A DNA stretch of 7,955 nt from Candidatus Saccharibacteria bacterium CG_4_10_14_0_2_um_filter_52_9 (GTDB lineage: Bacteria > Patescibacteriota > Saccharimonadia > Saccharimonadales > UBA4665): the NCBI GenBank assembly GCA_002792275.1, contig PFOA01000016.1:1-7955 (forward strand), read 5' to 3'. Position numbers and translations under genes: made by a program. This document shows positions 1-6,328 of this stretch, piece after piece. How positions within the stretch are numbered: the first letter of the stretch is position 1; each line of letters opens with the position of its first letter. Below the pieces are notes generated by a model. It made no database searches, was not told where the DNA came from, and saw only the letters and a program-made list of their open reading frames with translations.

Positions 1-109
1 CGCCAACGCCCGAGGATACTGAACGCGGTGTTCGGGAAAAGGGTAGCTTGACAAATGGCGGTAAGGGCTGTGACCGGGATCACGCCGGTTGAGTGAAGTT
101 AAGCAGATC

Positions 110-784
110 TTAGCTAAGGCCGAGTTTGGCGCTGCAGGCCGGCCAGGCGCCCCAGCCTTGGCGGCTTTGCAGGACTTGGCCGCGGGCGATTTGCTCCTCG
201 CGGCTGGCTTCGTTGGGGTAGCCGCTGCCGCCGCTGGATTGCCAGCTGGATAGGGTGAACTGAAGTCCGCCGTAAAAGCCGTTGCCGGTGTTGATGTCCC
301 AGTTACCGCCGGCTTCGCAGGCTGCTAAGCGATCCCAGACACTGCCGTCCGAAGGTGCGTAGTTGCTTACGGCCGGTGCGGCTACCCGTGAGCTTTCAAC
401 CGCTGTGGGTGTAGTGACCTGTTGGTTGACCGGAACGTCACGGGGCGTCAGAGCTTCCTCGGCTGTCGGTACGCGTAGTTGCTGACCGGGGAAGATAAGA
501 TCAGGGTTTACGATGTCGGTATTGGCGTAGAACAAGCGCAACGAGGTTGTGCCATTGTCGGTGGCTAGCTTTTCCAGGTAATCGCCTGGCTGAACGGCGA
601 CTATCTTTGGCTGTGCAGGTGTAGGCGTCGGGGCCGGGGCAGGTTCTGGCGACGCGGTAGCCACTTTCTGCTTGGGGTTTGTGTTGAGCTGGCCTGGTAG
701 GCCTTGAGCTGCAAAAGCCGGACTGCTGGTGGCCAGGATTGTTATGCTGAGCAATGCAGTGGCCGATGTTTTTAATAATTTCAT
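110..784 (-). CDS. Secreted LysM-domain, Rpf-like transglycosylase (peptidoglycan hydrolase)
   Basis: A 224-residue exported cell-wall enzyme. Residues 1-25 form a signal peptide: basic MKLLK start, hydrophobic core, probable cleavage after AFA. A Pro/Ala/Thr linker (about 44-58) follows, then a LysM peptidoglycan-binding domain (about 61-105, PGDYL near the start, PGQQLRVP at the end). The C-terminal Rpf-type transglycosylase-like domain spans about 147-224. It has CEAGGNW, where Glu157 matches the family's catalytic glutamate, GGLQF at 172-176, and WGAWPAC. Cys156 and Cys217 match the family disulfide. The family cleaves the glycan backbone, so a role in remodelling the cell's own wall or a host's wall is inferred. 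An in-frame ATG at 811 exists, but I chose 784 because AGGAGG lies 9 nt upstream and the signal peptide begins there. It is divergent from the 996-1865 gene. An alternative is a substrate-binding protein without lytic activity, but the intact Glu argues against that. Confidence 0.93.
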   Translation of the reverse strand: MKLLKTSATALLSITILATSSPAFAAQGLPGQLNTNPKQKVATASPEPAPAPTPTPAQPKIVAVQPGDYLEKLATDNGTTSLRLFYANTDIVNPDLIFPGQQLRVPTAEEALTPRDVPVNQQVTTPTAVESSRVAAPAVSNYAPSDGSVWDRLAACEAGGNWDINTGNGFYGGLQFTLSSWQSSGGSGYPNEASREEQIARGQVLQSRQGWGAWPACSAKLGLS

Positions 785-793
785 TTGTAATAC

Positions 794-799
794 CCTCCT
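794..799 (-). promoter_or_regulatory. Shine-Dalgarno AGGAGG of the Rpf-like gene
   Basis: Read on the minus strand, AGGAGG sits 9 nt before the ATG at 784. It decides between that start and the in-frame ATG at 811, which has no such site and would put extra residues before the signal peptide. Confidence 0.85.
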
Positions 800-903
800 A
801 AAACCCCTCACATGTCATCCGCTTAGTTTATGAATTAATTGGGTGGATAACTGGGGTGGTATGAACGCTTTTTCGCCTCTCCGGAAAAAAACACGCAAGT
901 TCT

Positions 904-932
904 AGCATATCGCGCATGTCAAATGGTGTCAA
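904..932 (-). promoter_or_regulatory. Probable sigma-70 promoter of the Rpf-like gene
   Basis: On the minus strand a perfect -35 TTGACA (932-927) is followed by a 17-nt spacer and a -10 TATGCT (909-904, 4 of 6 matches to TATAAT). The start of transcription would be near 897, giving a leader of about 113 nt before the ATG at 784. A second TTGACA lies inside the spacer (922-917), exactly 10 bp from the first, so the two copies sit on about the same face of the helix. The element is placed and oriented for the Rpf-like gene. No better promoter was seen closer to the gene. Confidence 0.6.
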
Positions 933-995
933 GCCAGCCCCACACCACATATAGCGCAAAGCCAGGACTTTACCATGAGCTCTTAGCTGTCTAAA

Positions 996-1865
996 ATGAT
1001 GCGTATGAAGGCGCCCTACCAGTCTCCAGAAGCAGGTGCTCAGATAGTACAGTCCAGCCTGTTCGCCAAGGCAATGCTGGTGGGAACGCTGGCTCTTGGA
1101 GTGTCGGCCGAACCGATAAGCAGGGCAGACACCCGGGTTACGCCGCCGGGGGTTGCCGAGGCTTTCCAAAGCGCGTCGGCTAAGTCGCTTCCGGGCTCCA
1201 CGTTTGAGGCGGTTAACAGCGTTACGGCCACAGTCACGCCCTGGCCGGTTACTTTTAAGCCGCGGATCCCCAAACAGGTGATTTATTACGCCAACAAGCC
1301 CGAAGGTTACGTTACCGGCAACCTGACATCGGCTGACGGCTTTGAAGACTCGGGGATTAAGACCAGAGTCCACCTTACCAATAGAGTCTGGAAGCTAGGC
1401 CGCGTGGTGCACAAGGATTACACCAGCGATAAGGAATGCGCCTGGGTACCGACCGAGAACATCAAAATCGTAGCTGTTAACCGCGTGGCCGGTATCTGCC
1501 AAAAGGGTATCCGCCGGGTCACGAACCGCCAGAGCATTGGCAAGGATTATAACTGCCCGCCCCACCAGTGCGACGGCGGTTCTTTTTATACCCCGCTCAA
1601 AAAGCACTGCGACAACATACCGCTAGCACTCAACTACGATCAGCGGCGGGGCGTGGCCTACGGCGAAATGCTACCGATGAAGATTGTGGGCGGCTTTCAC
1701 TACCGTTACACCACACCCGACGGCAAGCGGGCGCTGGGTATGGCCCTGGTGCAGCTGCCCAAAGCCGCGGGCAAAAAGCAGAGCGAGCTCAACGTATGGG
1801 CTACCACGCCTCGGCACTGCGTTCCCGGCCACCCGCGCGGCGGCGTGCCTCTGAAAGCCGGCTGA
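996..1865 (+). CDS. Unrecognised exported protein with six cysteines
   Basis: I do not recognise this 289-residue protein. Residues 21-38 (SLFAKAMLVGTLALGVSA) look like the hydrophobic core of a signal peptide or anchor, with likely cleavage after VSA. It has six cysteines (148, 168, 187, 192, 205, 275), all in the mature part, compatible with disulfides outside the cell. Two stretches, about 122-160 (ending CAWVPTENI) and 226-276 (FHYRYTTPDGK, then NVWATTPRHC), are rich in beta-forming residues and vaguely recall SH3-like repeats; that is inference only. Starts at 996, 999 and 1005 are possible, and none has a clear Shine-Dalgarno. A 181-codon ORF on the opposite strand (828-1373) is Arg/His-rich and lacks family motifs, so I treat it as a shadow. 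The gene diverges from the LysM/Rpf gene, which hints at an envelope role. Confidence 0.6.
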   Translation: MMRMKAPYQSPEAGAQIVQSSLFAKAMLVGTLALGVSAEPISRADTRVTPPGVAEAFQSASAKSLPGSTFEAVNSVTATVTPWPVTFKPRIPKQVIYYANKPEGYVTGNLTSADGFEDSGIKTRVHLTNRVWKLGRVVHKDYTSDKECAWVPTENIKIVAVNRVAGICQKGIRRVTNRQSIGKDYNCPPHQCDGGSFYTPLKKHCDNIPLALNYDQRRGVAYGEMLPMKIVGGFHYRYTTPDGKRALGMALVQLPKAAGKKQSELNVWATTPRHCVPGHPRGGVPLKAG

Positions 1866-1888
1866 GAAGGCAATTTTAAGATAACACC

Positions 1889-1897
1889 TGTTATTAT
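1889..1897 (+). promoter_or_regulatory. Extended -10 promoter of the methyltransferase gene
   Basis: TG at 1889-1890, one base, then TATTAT at 1892-1897 (5 of 6 matches) makes an extended -10 element. No convincing -35 was found, which extended -10 promoters tolerate. Transcription would begin about 7 nt further on, at 1904-1907, right at the ATG at 1907, so the message would be leaderless or nearly so. This agrees with the absence of a Shine-Dalgarno. Confidence 0.5.
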
Positions 1898-1906
1898 GTA
1901 TGTCAT

Positions 1907-2569
1907 ATGTTTCAACATGACGATTTACAGCTTAGAGCGAAGCCCGAAACCGAAGACTTTGCCCACAAATACACCGAGGAGGGGCAGGGCAAGCTCGGCC
2001 GCAAACTGCTGGATGGCTACTTCAGAGGTGTGGAATCGTTGGTTACGGCCAGCGGCGTCACTGAGCAGGGTAAGATAAAAGCCATCGAAATCGGCTGTGG
2101 TGAAGGCTTCTCGACTGAGCGATTGCGAGATATGCTACCCAACCATGTTGAGCTGTACGCCTCGGAGTACGTGGCCAGCCTGGTGCCCAAGGCACAAAGA
2201 CGCAACCCCTCAGTTATAGTGACCGAGGAGAGTGCCTACGAAACCAAGCATGCCGACAATAGCTTTGATTTGATCTTTTTACTGGAGGTGCTGGAGCATT
2301 TAGACTATCCCGACAAAGCCCTGGCCGAGCTGAGGCGGATCCTGAAGCCCGGCGGCTGGCTGGTGCTGGGCGTACCACGCGAACCACTGTGGTGCACGCT
2401 CAACATGGCTCGCGGCAAATACCTGACCCACTTCGGTAACACACCCGGCCATCTTAACCGTTGGTCAACCTTTATGTTGAAGCGCTACATTAATCGACAT
2501 TTTGCACCGGTTATTACTTCGAGAACTCCGTTACCATGGACTCAACTATTGGCACAGAAAACTTCTTAA
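1907..2569 (+). CDS. Class I SAM-dependent methyltransferase
   Basis: A 220-residue cytoplasmic enzyme with the Rossmann-fold methyltransferase motifs in order. The glycine-rich motif I is EIGCGEG (61-67), an acidic residue (Glu87) stands at the end of the second strand for the ribose of SAM, and DLIFLLEVLEHL covers 121-132. LKPGG (146-150) follows, then GVPRE. The HLNRWS segment (182-187) resembles a His/Ser-containing stretch often seen in Methyltransf_11/25-type enzymes acting on glycans, lipids or quinones, but the substrate cannot be read from sequence. The N-terminal 55 residues are polar and without a known domain. The ATG at 1907 is chosen because it directly follows an extended -10 element; upstream ATGs at 1896 and 1900 are out of frame. 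It lies 41 nt after the exported-protein gene and 54 nt before purH, on the same strand. Nothing ties it to purine synthesis except position. Confidence 0.85.
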   Translation: MFQHDDLQLRAKPETEDFAHKYTEEGQGKLGRKLLDGYFRGVESLVTASGVTEQGKIKAIEIGCGEGFSTERLRDMLPNHVELYASEYVASLVPKAQRRNPSVIVTEESAYETKHADNSFDLIFLLEVLEHLDYPDKALAELRRILKPGGWLVLGVPREPLWCTLNMARGKYLTHFGNTPGHLNRWSTFMLKRYINRHFAPVITSRTPLPWTQLLAQKTS

Positions 2570-2611
2570 TTACCTTTGAGATTGAGGATAAACTGGTTAC
2601 TATTGATGTAT

Positions 2612-2617
2612 AAGGGG
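2612..2617 (+). promoter_or_regulatory. Shine-Dalgarno AAGGGG setting the purH GTG start
   Basis: AAGGGG lies 6 nt before GTG at 2624. The longer frame beginning at ATG 2576, or the ATG at 2606, would add N-terminal residues that PurH proteins lack and has no well-placed ribosome site. Confidence 0.65.
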
Positions 2618-2623
2618 ATTAAC

Positions 2624-4294
2624 GTGAGCGACACGGCAGGAATTGCACTACTTTCGGTTTACGACAAGACGGGCATTGTGGACTTTGCCCGTGGCCTGGC
2701 CGATCTCGGCTGGCAGCTCTACGCCTCGGGCGGCACGGCTAGGGCTATCCAGGAAGCCGGTATCGCCGTTAGCGACGTTTCGGAGCTGGTTGGCGGCAGT
2801 GCCATACTTGGTCACCGGGTGGTAACCTTGTCGCGCGAAATTTCGGCCGGCTTGCTGGCCGACAAAAACAGCCGAGACGATATGACCGAGTTGGCGGCCT
2901 TGAAAATACCGGTCATAGATCTGGTCTGCGTTGATATGTATCCGCTACAAGAAGCCATCGCCAAACCTGGCGCCACTAAGCAGGACGTTATTACTCAGAC
3001 CGATATTGGCGGCCCGACCATGCTACGCTCAGCCGCCAAGGGCGGACGAATCGTACTGTCGCATGCCGATCAGCGCTTGCCCGTCATGCAATGGCTCAAG
3101 GCCGGCCAGCCCGACGAAGATGCCTTTTTGAACGAACTAGCCGCCCGGGCTGAATATGAAGTCGCTCGCTACGTTCTGGCGTCTGCCAAATATCACAGCG
3201 GCACTGGCGTCAGCGGTTCGGTTGCCCGCTTGTCCAGCCCCACCAAGTACGGCGAGAACCCCCAGCAGGCCGAGGCGGCCTTTTACGCCGACAACCGAAC
3301 GTTGATTGACTCGCTTGGCGTCGATCAATTCGAACACGTGCAGGGCATGGAGCGCAGTTACATCAACATGGCCGACATTGACCGCCTGCTACAGACCGTT
3401 ACGCATATCGCGGCTGGCTTTGATCGTAATTTTGGTGCCGTGCCGGCGATTGCCGTCGGTGTTAAGCACGGCAATGCCTGCGGCGCCGGAGTCGCCGATA
3501 ATCCGGTCCAAGCCGTACAAAAAATGCTGGAAGGTGATACCAGGGCTATTTTCGGCGGTGTCGTGATGGTCAACGCCGAGATCGATAAAGCTGTGGCCAA
3601 AGCCCTGATGCACTACGCCATGAAAGGCGACCGGCCACGCCTGCTAGACGGCGTGATTGGCGCCGCCGTAACACCCGAAGCGCTTGAACTACTAAGCCGC
3701 AACAAACTGCGGGTGGTGGTGAACCCGGCGCTGGCCAAGCTTAGTGCCGATTCTCTGGACTCTAACCGGCGGCAGAGACCGGTGCGCGGCGGTTTTTTGG
3801 AACAGCCCAATTATGACTTTATTCTCGATCTTTCGGCCGATTACATGCAACACCATGGCTCAGCCAGCGACCAACAAAAACGCGATATGGTACTGGGCTG
3901 GGCGGTTGGCTGTACCAGCAACAGCAACACTATTACACTTGTAAAAGACGGCCGGATGATCGGCAACGGCGTCGGTCAGCAAGATCGCGTCGGTGCCGGC
4001 CAACTGGCTCTGACGCGCACTACCAACACCATGCCGGAGCTGGAAGAGCAGGGCGACTCACTGGTTCTAAAGATTACACTCGATAAGCAAAAACTGGCCG
4101 GTGCCGCCGCCTATAGCGACAGCTTCTTCCCATTCCCGGACGGCCCCGAACTACTGGCTAAAGCCGGCATCCGCGCTGTTTTAACCTCCAGCGGCTCAGT
4201 CGCCGACGCAACCGTCATTGAGACCCTCACTAAACATGACGTCGCCATCTCGATGGTGCCCGACAAAACCGGCCGCGGCTTCTACATGCATTAA
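2624..4294 (+). CDS. purH: Bifunctional AICAR transformylase / IMP cyclohydrolase PurH
   Basis: A 556-residue protein (GTG start) for the last two steps to IMP: formylation of AICAR from 10-formyl-THF, then ring closure. The N-terminal MGS-like cyclohydrolase domain (about 1-190) opens with SVYDKTG (11-17), has MYPL, and ends its core with QTDIGGPTMLRSAAKG (125-140). The transformylase part has KYGENPQQ (208-215), the Lys-His pair in KHGNACG (281-287), SNSN (432-435), GQQDRV (451-456) and DSFFPFPDG (499-507). Length is near the usual 510-590. The oddity is the canonical RVKTLHPxxHxG segment, which here reads RVVTLSREISAG (65-76). The Lys that corresponds to human Lys66, and both His residues, are gone. 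The Asp and Lys of the TDIGG...AAKG stretch remain. Either this is a known divergent clade or the cyclohydrolase is altered. Transcription probably ends at the hairpin at 4359-4384. Confidence 0.95.
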   Translation: MSDTAGIALLSVYDKTGIVDFARGLADLGWQLYASGGTARAIQEAGIAVSDVSELVGGSAILGHRVVTLSREISAGLLADKNSRDDMTELAALKIPVIDLVCVDMYPLQEAIAKPGATKQDVITQTDIGGPTMLRSAAKGGRIVLSHADQRLPVMQWLKAGQPDEDAFLNELAARAEYEVARYVLASAKYHSGTGVSGSVARLSSPTKYGENPQQAEAAFYADNRTLIDSLGVDQFEHVQGMERSYINMADIDRLLQTVTHIAAGFDRNFGAVPAIAVGVKHGNACGAGVADNPVQAVQKMLEGDTRAIFGGVVMVNAEIDKAVAKALMHYAMKGDRPRLLDGVIGAAVTPEALELLSRNKLRVVVNPALAKLSADSLDSNRRQRPVRGGFLEQPNYDFILDLSADYMQHHGSASDQQKRDMVLGWAVGCTSNSNTITLVKDGRMIGNGVGQQDRVGAGQLALTRTTNTMPELEEQGDSLVLKITLDKQKLAGAAAYSDSFFPFPDGPELLAKAGIRAVLTSSGSVADATVIETLTKHDVAISMVPDKTGRGFYMH

Positions 4295-4301
4295 AAGTGT
4301 C

Positions 4302-4358
4302 TGGTGGAGGCACCGGGAATCGAACCCAGCCAGCCTGGTTGACGGACAGGCCTAACCC
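4302..4358 (-). pseudogene. tRNA 3' remnant, tRNA-Asp(GTC)-like
   Basis: Read on the minus strand this is the 3' part of a class I tRNA. It has an anticodon-type arm (CCTGT / loop CCGTCAA / CCAGG, 4350-4334) with GTC at 4343-4341, and a 4-nt variable region CTGG. A perfect T arm follows (CTGGG TTCGATT CCCGG, 4329-4313), then the acceptor 3' strand TGCCTCC, discriminator A and encoded CCA (4304-4302). The 5' acceptor strand and most of the D arm are missing. Upstream there is only GGGTTAG, recalling a D-loop, and then the 4359-4384 hairpin. I saw no GGAGGCA-like partner strand nearby. Position 33 is C instead of the near-universal T, and the 31:39 pair is a T-C mismatch, both signs of decay. 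A 4-nt gap between a short hairpin and the T arm argues against a tmRNA end. Likely a dead copy or an attachment-site remnant. Confidence 0.7.
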
Positions 4359-4384
4359 AAAAGAGTAGCGAAAGCTACTCTTTT
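4359..4384. terminator. Bidirectional hairpin terminator between purH and the kinase gene
   Basis: A perfect 11-bp stem AAAAGAGTAGC / GCTACTCTTTT encloses a 4-base loop (GAAA on the plus strand, a GNRA tetraloop; TTTC on the minus strand). Each strand has A-tract, stem, then TTTT, so it can end transcription of purH from the left and of purC-purB-kinase from the right. It begins 2 nt past the kinase stop codon. The T-tracts are only four long outside the stem, so efficiency is uncertain. It occupies the place where the 5' half of the tRNA remnant should be. Confidence 0.75.
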
Positions 4385-4386
4385 GA

Positions 4387-4919
4387 TTATCCTGCTAAGT
4401 ATTTGTACGCTTGCCCAAATTGAGTTTCATAATCTCCTGCCAGATCAAAGTAACGGTACCCGTATTTCTCGCATTGTCGCTTTACTTCTTCGCTGTTCTT
4501 AACCAGCCACTCGGGATACTCTTGACGCTGTTTCTCCGTTAGATCCGTTAACAGCCAGGTAGCCGGACCGGCATACTTTAATATCGTACCCAAATCAGCC
4601 TTAGACATACCCAGAAAACACACCCTTACTTCCATCTTAATTTTGCCTTCGAGCCCCTTAACTTGATCGGGCATAAAGGCATTGCCTTCAACGCAGAAAT
4701 CTTGACGGTAGTTAGGCAGTAATTTTATAATCGACTGTAATGTAAATAGGGCAGGAATTCAATTGCTCTATTGTCAATACCAAATTCTCCGTGGCCGTGT
4801 TCCTTTAAGACTTCTATGAAGACGTCCAGGGGATAGTAAGGAATTCTTCTATCTCGTAATAGCCTCTCAGCCAGCTTGCTTTTGCCGACTTTGGCTGAGC
4901 CGCCTATAAGATATATCAT
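4387..4919 (-). pseudogene. P-loop nucleotide kinase-like gene, frameshifted
   Basis: Two reading frames form one adenylate-kinase-like P-loop protein. The 5' part starts MIYLIGG and has a Walker A motif GSAKVGKS (7-14), then runs to EFLPYL and stops at 4725. The 3' part continues in the other frame through DFCVEGNAFMPDQ, a charged region, and the C-terminal FDLAGDYETQ. Both frames are open together only between 4758 and 4728, so the break lies there. One extra T in the TTT run at 4744-4746 restores a continuous 177-residue protein, close to the size I expect for such kinases. No slippery heptamer is visible, so a mutation or assembly error is likelier than programmed frameshifting. The start follows the purB stop by 2 nt (TAGGGATG), implying translational coupling. 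The gene is AT-rich (22 G/C of 60 at 4731-4790). The substrate is unknown. Confidence 0.8.
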
Positions 4920-4921
4920 CC

Positions 4922-6328
4922 CTAATTTTCGTCAAGAATTTTTTGCCAATGGCTGTGAACAGCTAGGGCTTTTTTAGCAGCCAAGCCGGTGTAGTAGCGT
5001 TCCGGCTCTTCTAGGATTTGTTTTTCGACGGGTGTGAACTGCTTGAAATAGTCGGCAATGCCTTTGTCGTTTGAGGCGATTTCGTAGAGAGTTTTGCCAT
5101 TTTCGAGCGCCTTGTGCGCCAGAGCCTTAGAAACCTCGTGGGCGGTGATGTGGCCGTATTTTTCCAGCAATAGATACAGTGGTTCGGCGGCGATGGCGCC
5201 ACCGCTCATGTGCAGATTGCGCTGCATATTCTGTTCGTCGACTTCCAGTTTGGCCATTACTTTATCCAGGCGGGCGGCCATGGAGGCCACGCTAGCCACG
5301 GCCACACCGTAAAAGCGGGCTGAGGCTGAATCGGTCAGGTCGCGCTGGTGCTCACTGCTGATGTTCTGGCTGGCATTCACCAGCTGGGCAGTGACCTGCT
5401 TGGACATACTGATGACATTTTCAAAGTTCCAGGGGTTGCGTTTGTGTGCCATGGTCGAAGAACCGGTTTGGCCGGGCTCGAAAGCCTCGCGCACCTCGGC
5501 GATCTCACTACGCTGGAGGTGGCGCATGTCGTGAGCCAGGTTGGCCATGATGCCGGCAGTAATGGACAGTTCGGCCATTAAGCGGACATAACTTTCGGCT
5601 GGGATGATCTGAGTGGAATAGTCGGCTGGCTCAAGCTGAAGGTAGCCGAGCACCGTTTTTTCGAACTTGATCGGATCGTCGACGAACAGGCTAAGGGCGT
5701 TGTAGGCGCCGACTGCACCGGAGAACTTGCCCTTCAGCTTGCCGCTCAGTACTTTGAGCGAATTAATGCTACTGCCTAAGCGGCTAACGTATTCGGCCAT
5801 GGCAAAACCGAAGGTCACCGGCACGGCGTGCTGGCCGTGAGTACGACCAATTTGGACGGTTTCAGCGTATTCTTTGGTCAGTTTGAGCAGAGTTTTTTCC
5901 AGCTCCATTAAACGGGGAACAACCAACTCGTTCACAGCCGTCCTCAGCTGGAGGCTCATAGCCGTAGCGACAATGTCATAAGATGTGGCACCGAAGTGTA
6001 CGTAGGGCTGAGCGGATTCGGATAATTCGGCCTTAATGCAGTTCACCAGCGCCTTGACGTCGTGTTTGGTGGTCTTTTCCTGCTCGGCCACGGCCGCGGC
6101 AGTGACTTTGGCAGTGGCGGTCTCGATTTCGGTGGCAATCGTGGGCGTACAGACACCAAAGTTGGCCAGGGCGTGCGCCAAGGCGGCCTCAACATACGCC
6201 TGATAAGCGATACGGCTCTCCTCTGACAGATATTTGGCAATTTCGAGGTCGTAGTAGCGGCCGTCTAGCGGATCAATTGAGCTGTAATTAGGTTGCGCGG
6301 ATACAGCCGGCAGGTTTATGGGCTTCAT
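4922..6328 (-). CDS. purB: Adenylosuccinate lyase PurB
   Basis: A 468-residue fumarase/aspartase-superfamily lyase. It splits SAICAR to AICAR plus fumarate in IMP synthesis, and adenylosuccinate to AMP plus fumarate. Motifs in order: PLDGRY (20-25), TKHDVKA (87-93), HFGATSYDI (111-119), RTHGQHAVP (162-170) whose His164 matches the general-acid His of the family, and the superfamily signature GSSTMAHKRNP (289-299), whose serine-bearing loop closes the active site. EHQRDLTDSASAR follows at 326-338. The signature has Ala where Pro is usual (MPxK), still within the GSxxMxxKxNP pattern. The opening LDGRY and length suggest the E. coli-like form. Start and stop are firm: the ATG overlaps the purC stop (ATGA) and the kinase gene begins 2 nt after its TAG. 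It works directly after PurC and supplies PurH. Its own ribosome site is weak, so coupling to purC is likely. Confidence 0.97.
   Translation of the reverse strand: MKPINLPAVSAQPNYSSIDPLDGRYYDLEIAKYLSEESRIAYQAYVEAALAHALANFGVCTPTIATEIETATAKVTAAAVAEQEKTTKHDVKALVNCIKAELSESAQPYVHFGATSYDIVATAMSLQLRTAVNELVVPRLMELEKTLLKLTKEYAETVQIGRTHGQHAVPVTFGFAMAEYVSRLGSSINSLKVLSGKLKGKFSGAVGAYNALSLFVDDPIKFEKTVLGYLQLEPADYSTQIIPAESYVRLMAELSITAGIMANLAHDMRHLQRSEIAEVREAFEPGQTGSSTMAHKRNPWNFENVISMSKQVTAQLVNASQNISSEHQRDLTDSASARFYGVAVASVASMAARLDKVMAKLEVDEQNMQRNLHMSGGAIAAEPLYLLLEKYGHITAHEVSKALAHKALENGKTLYEIASNDKGIADYFKQFTPVEKQILEEPERYYTGLAAKKALAVHSHWQKILDEN

Noticed and set aside
3..92. 29 open codons on the plus strand from the left edge to a TGA, convergent with the Rpf-like gene
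   Set aside because: The peptide is Gly/charged-rich with no recognisable pattern, and this length is often open by chance. The rest of 1-109 shows no RNA gene or clear terminator.
109..118. Palindrome CTTAGCTAAG at the Rpf stop codon
   Set aside because: Only 10 bp with no loop and no T-tract, so not a credible terminator or operator on its own.
785..900. c-di-AMP (ydaO-type) riboswitch in the leader of the Rpf-like gene
   Set aside because: Such riboswitches precede rpf-like genes in actinobacteria, but I could not find the conserved core segments, and the leader is short for that class.
828..1373. 181-codon ORF on the minus strand opposite the exported-protein gene
   Set aside because: It is Arg/His-rich, lacks any motif or signal, begins without a ribosome site and overlaps both the Rpf-gene promoter and the better plus-strand candidate.
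2576..2623. Longer purH start at ATG 2576 or ATG 2606
   Set aside because: The added residues are not part of PurH, no well-spaced Shine-Dalgarno precedes either ATG, and AAGGGG is well placed for the GTG at 2624.
4302..4384. tmRNA (ssrA) 3' end
   Set aside because: A 17-nt hairpin separated from the T arm by four bases is the anticodon arm and variable loop of a class I tRNA; a tmRNA has a long P2 helix strand there, and no tag-encoding region was seen upstream.
4728..4758. Programmed -1 frameshift in the kinase gene
   Set aside because: No X-XXY-YYZ slippery heptamer in the right frame and no obvious stimulatory structure within the 30-nt overlap.
5348..5581. Plus-strand ORF inside purB
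   Set aside because: It lies fully opposite a strongly supported conserved gene, so it is an antisense shadow.
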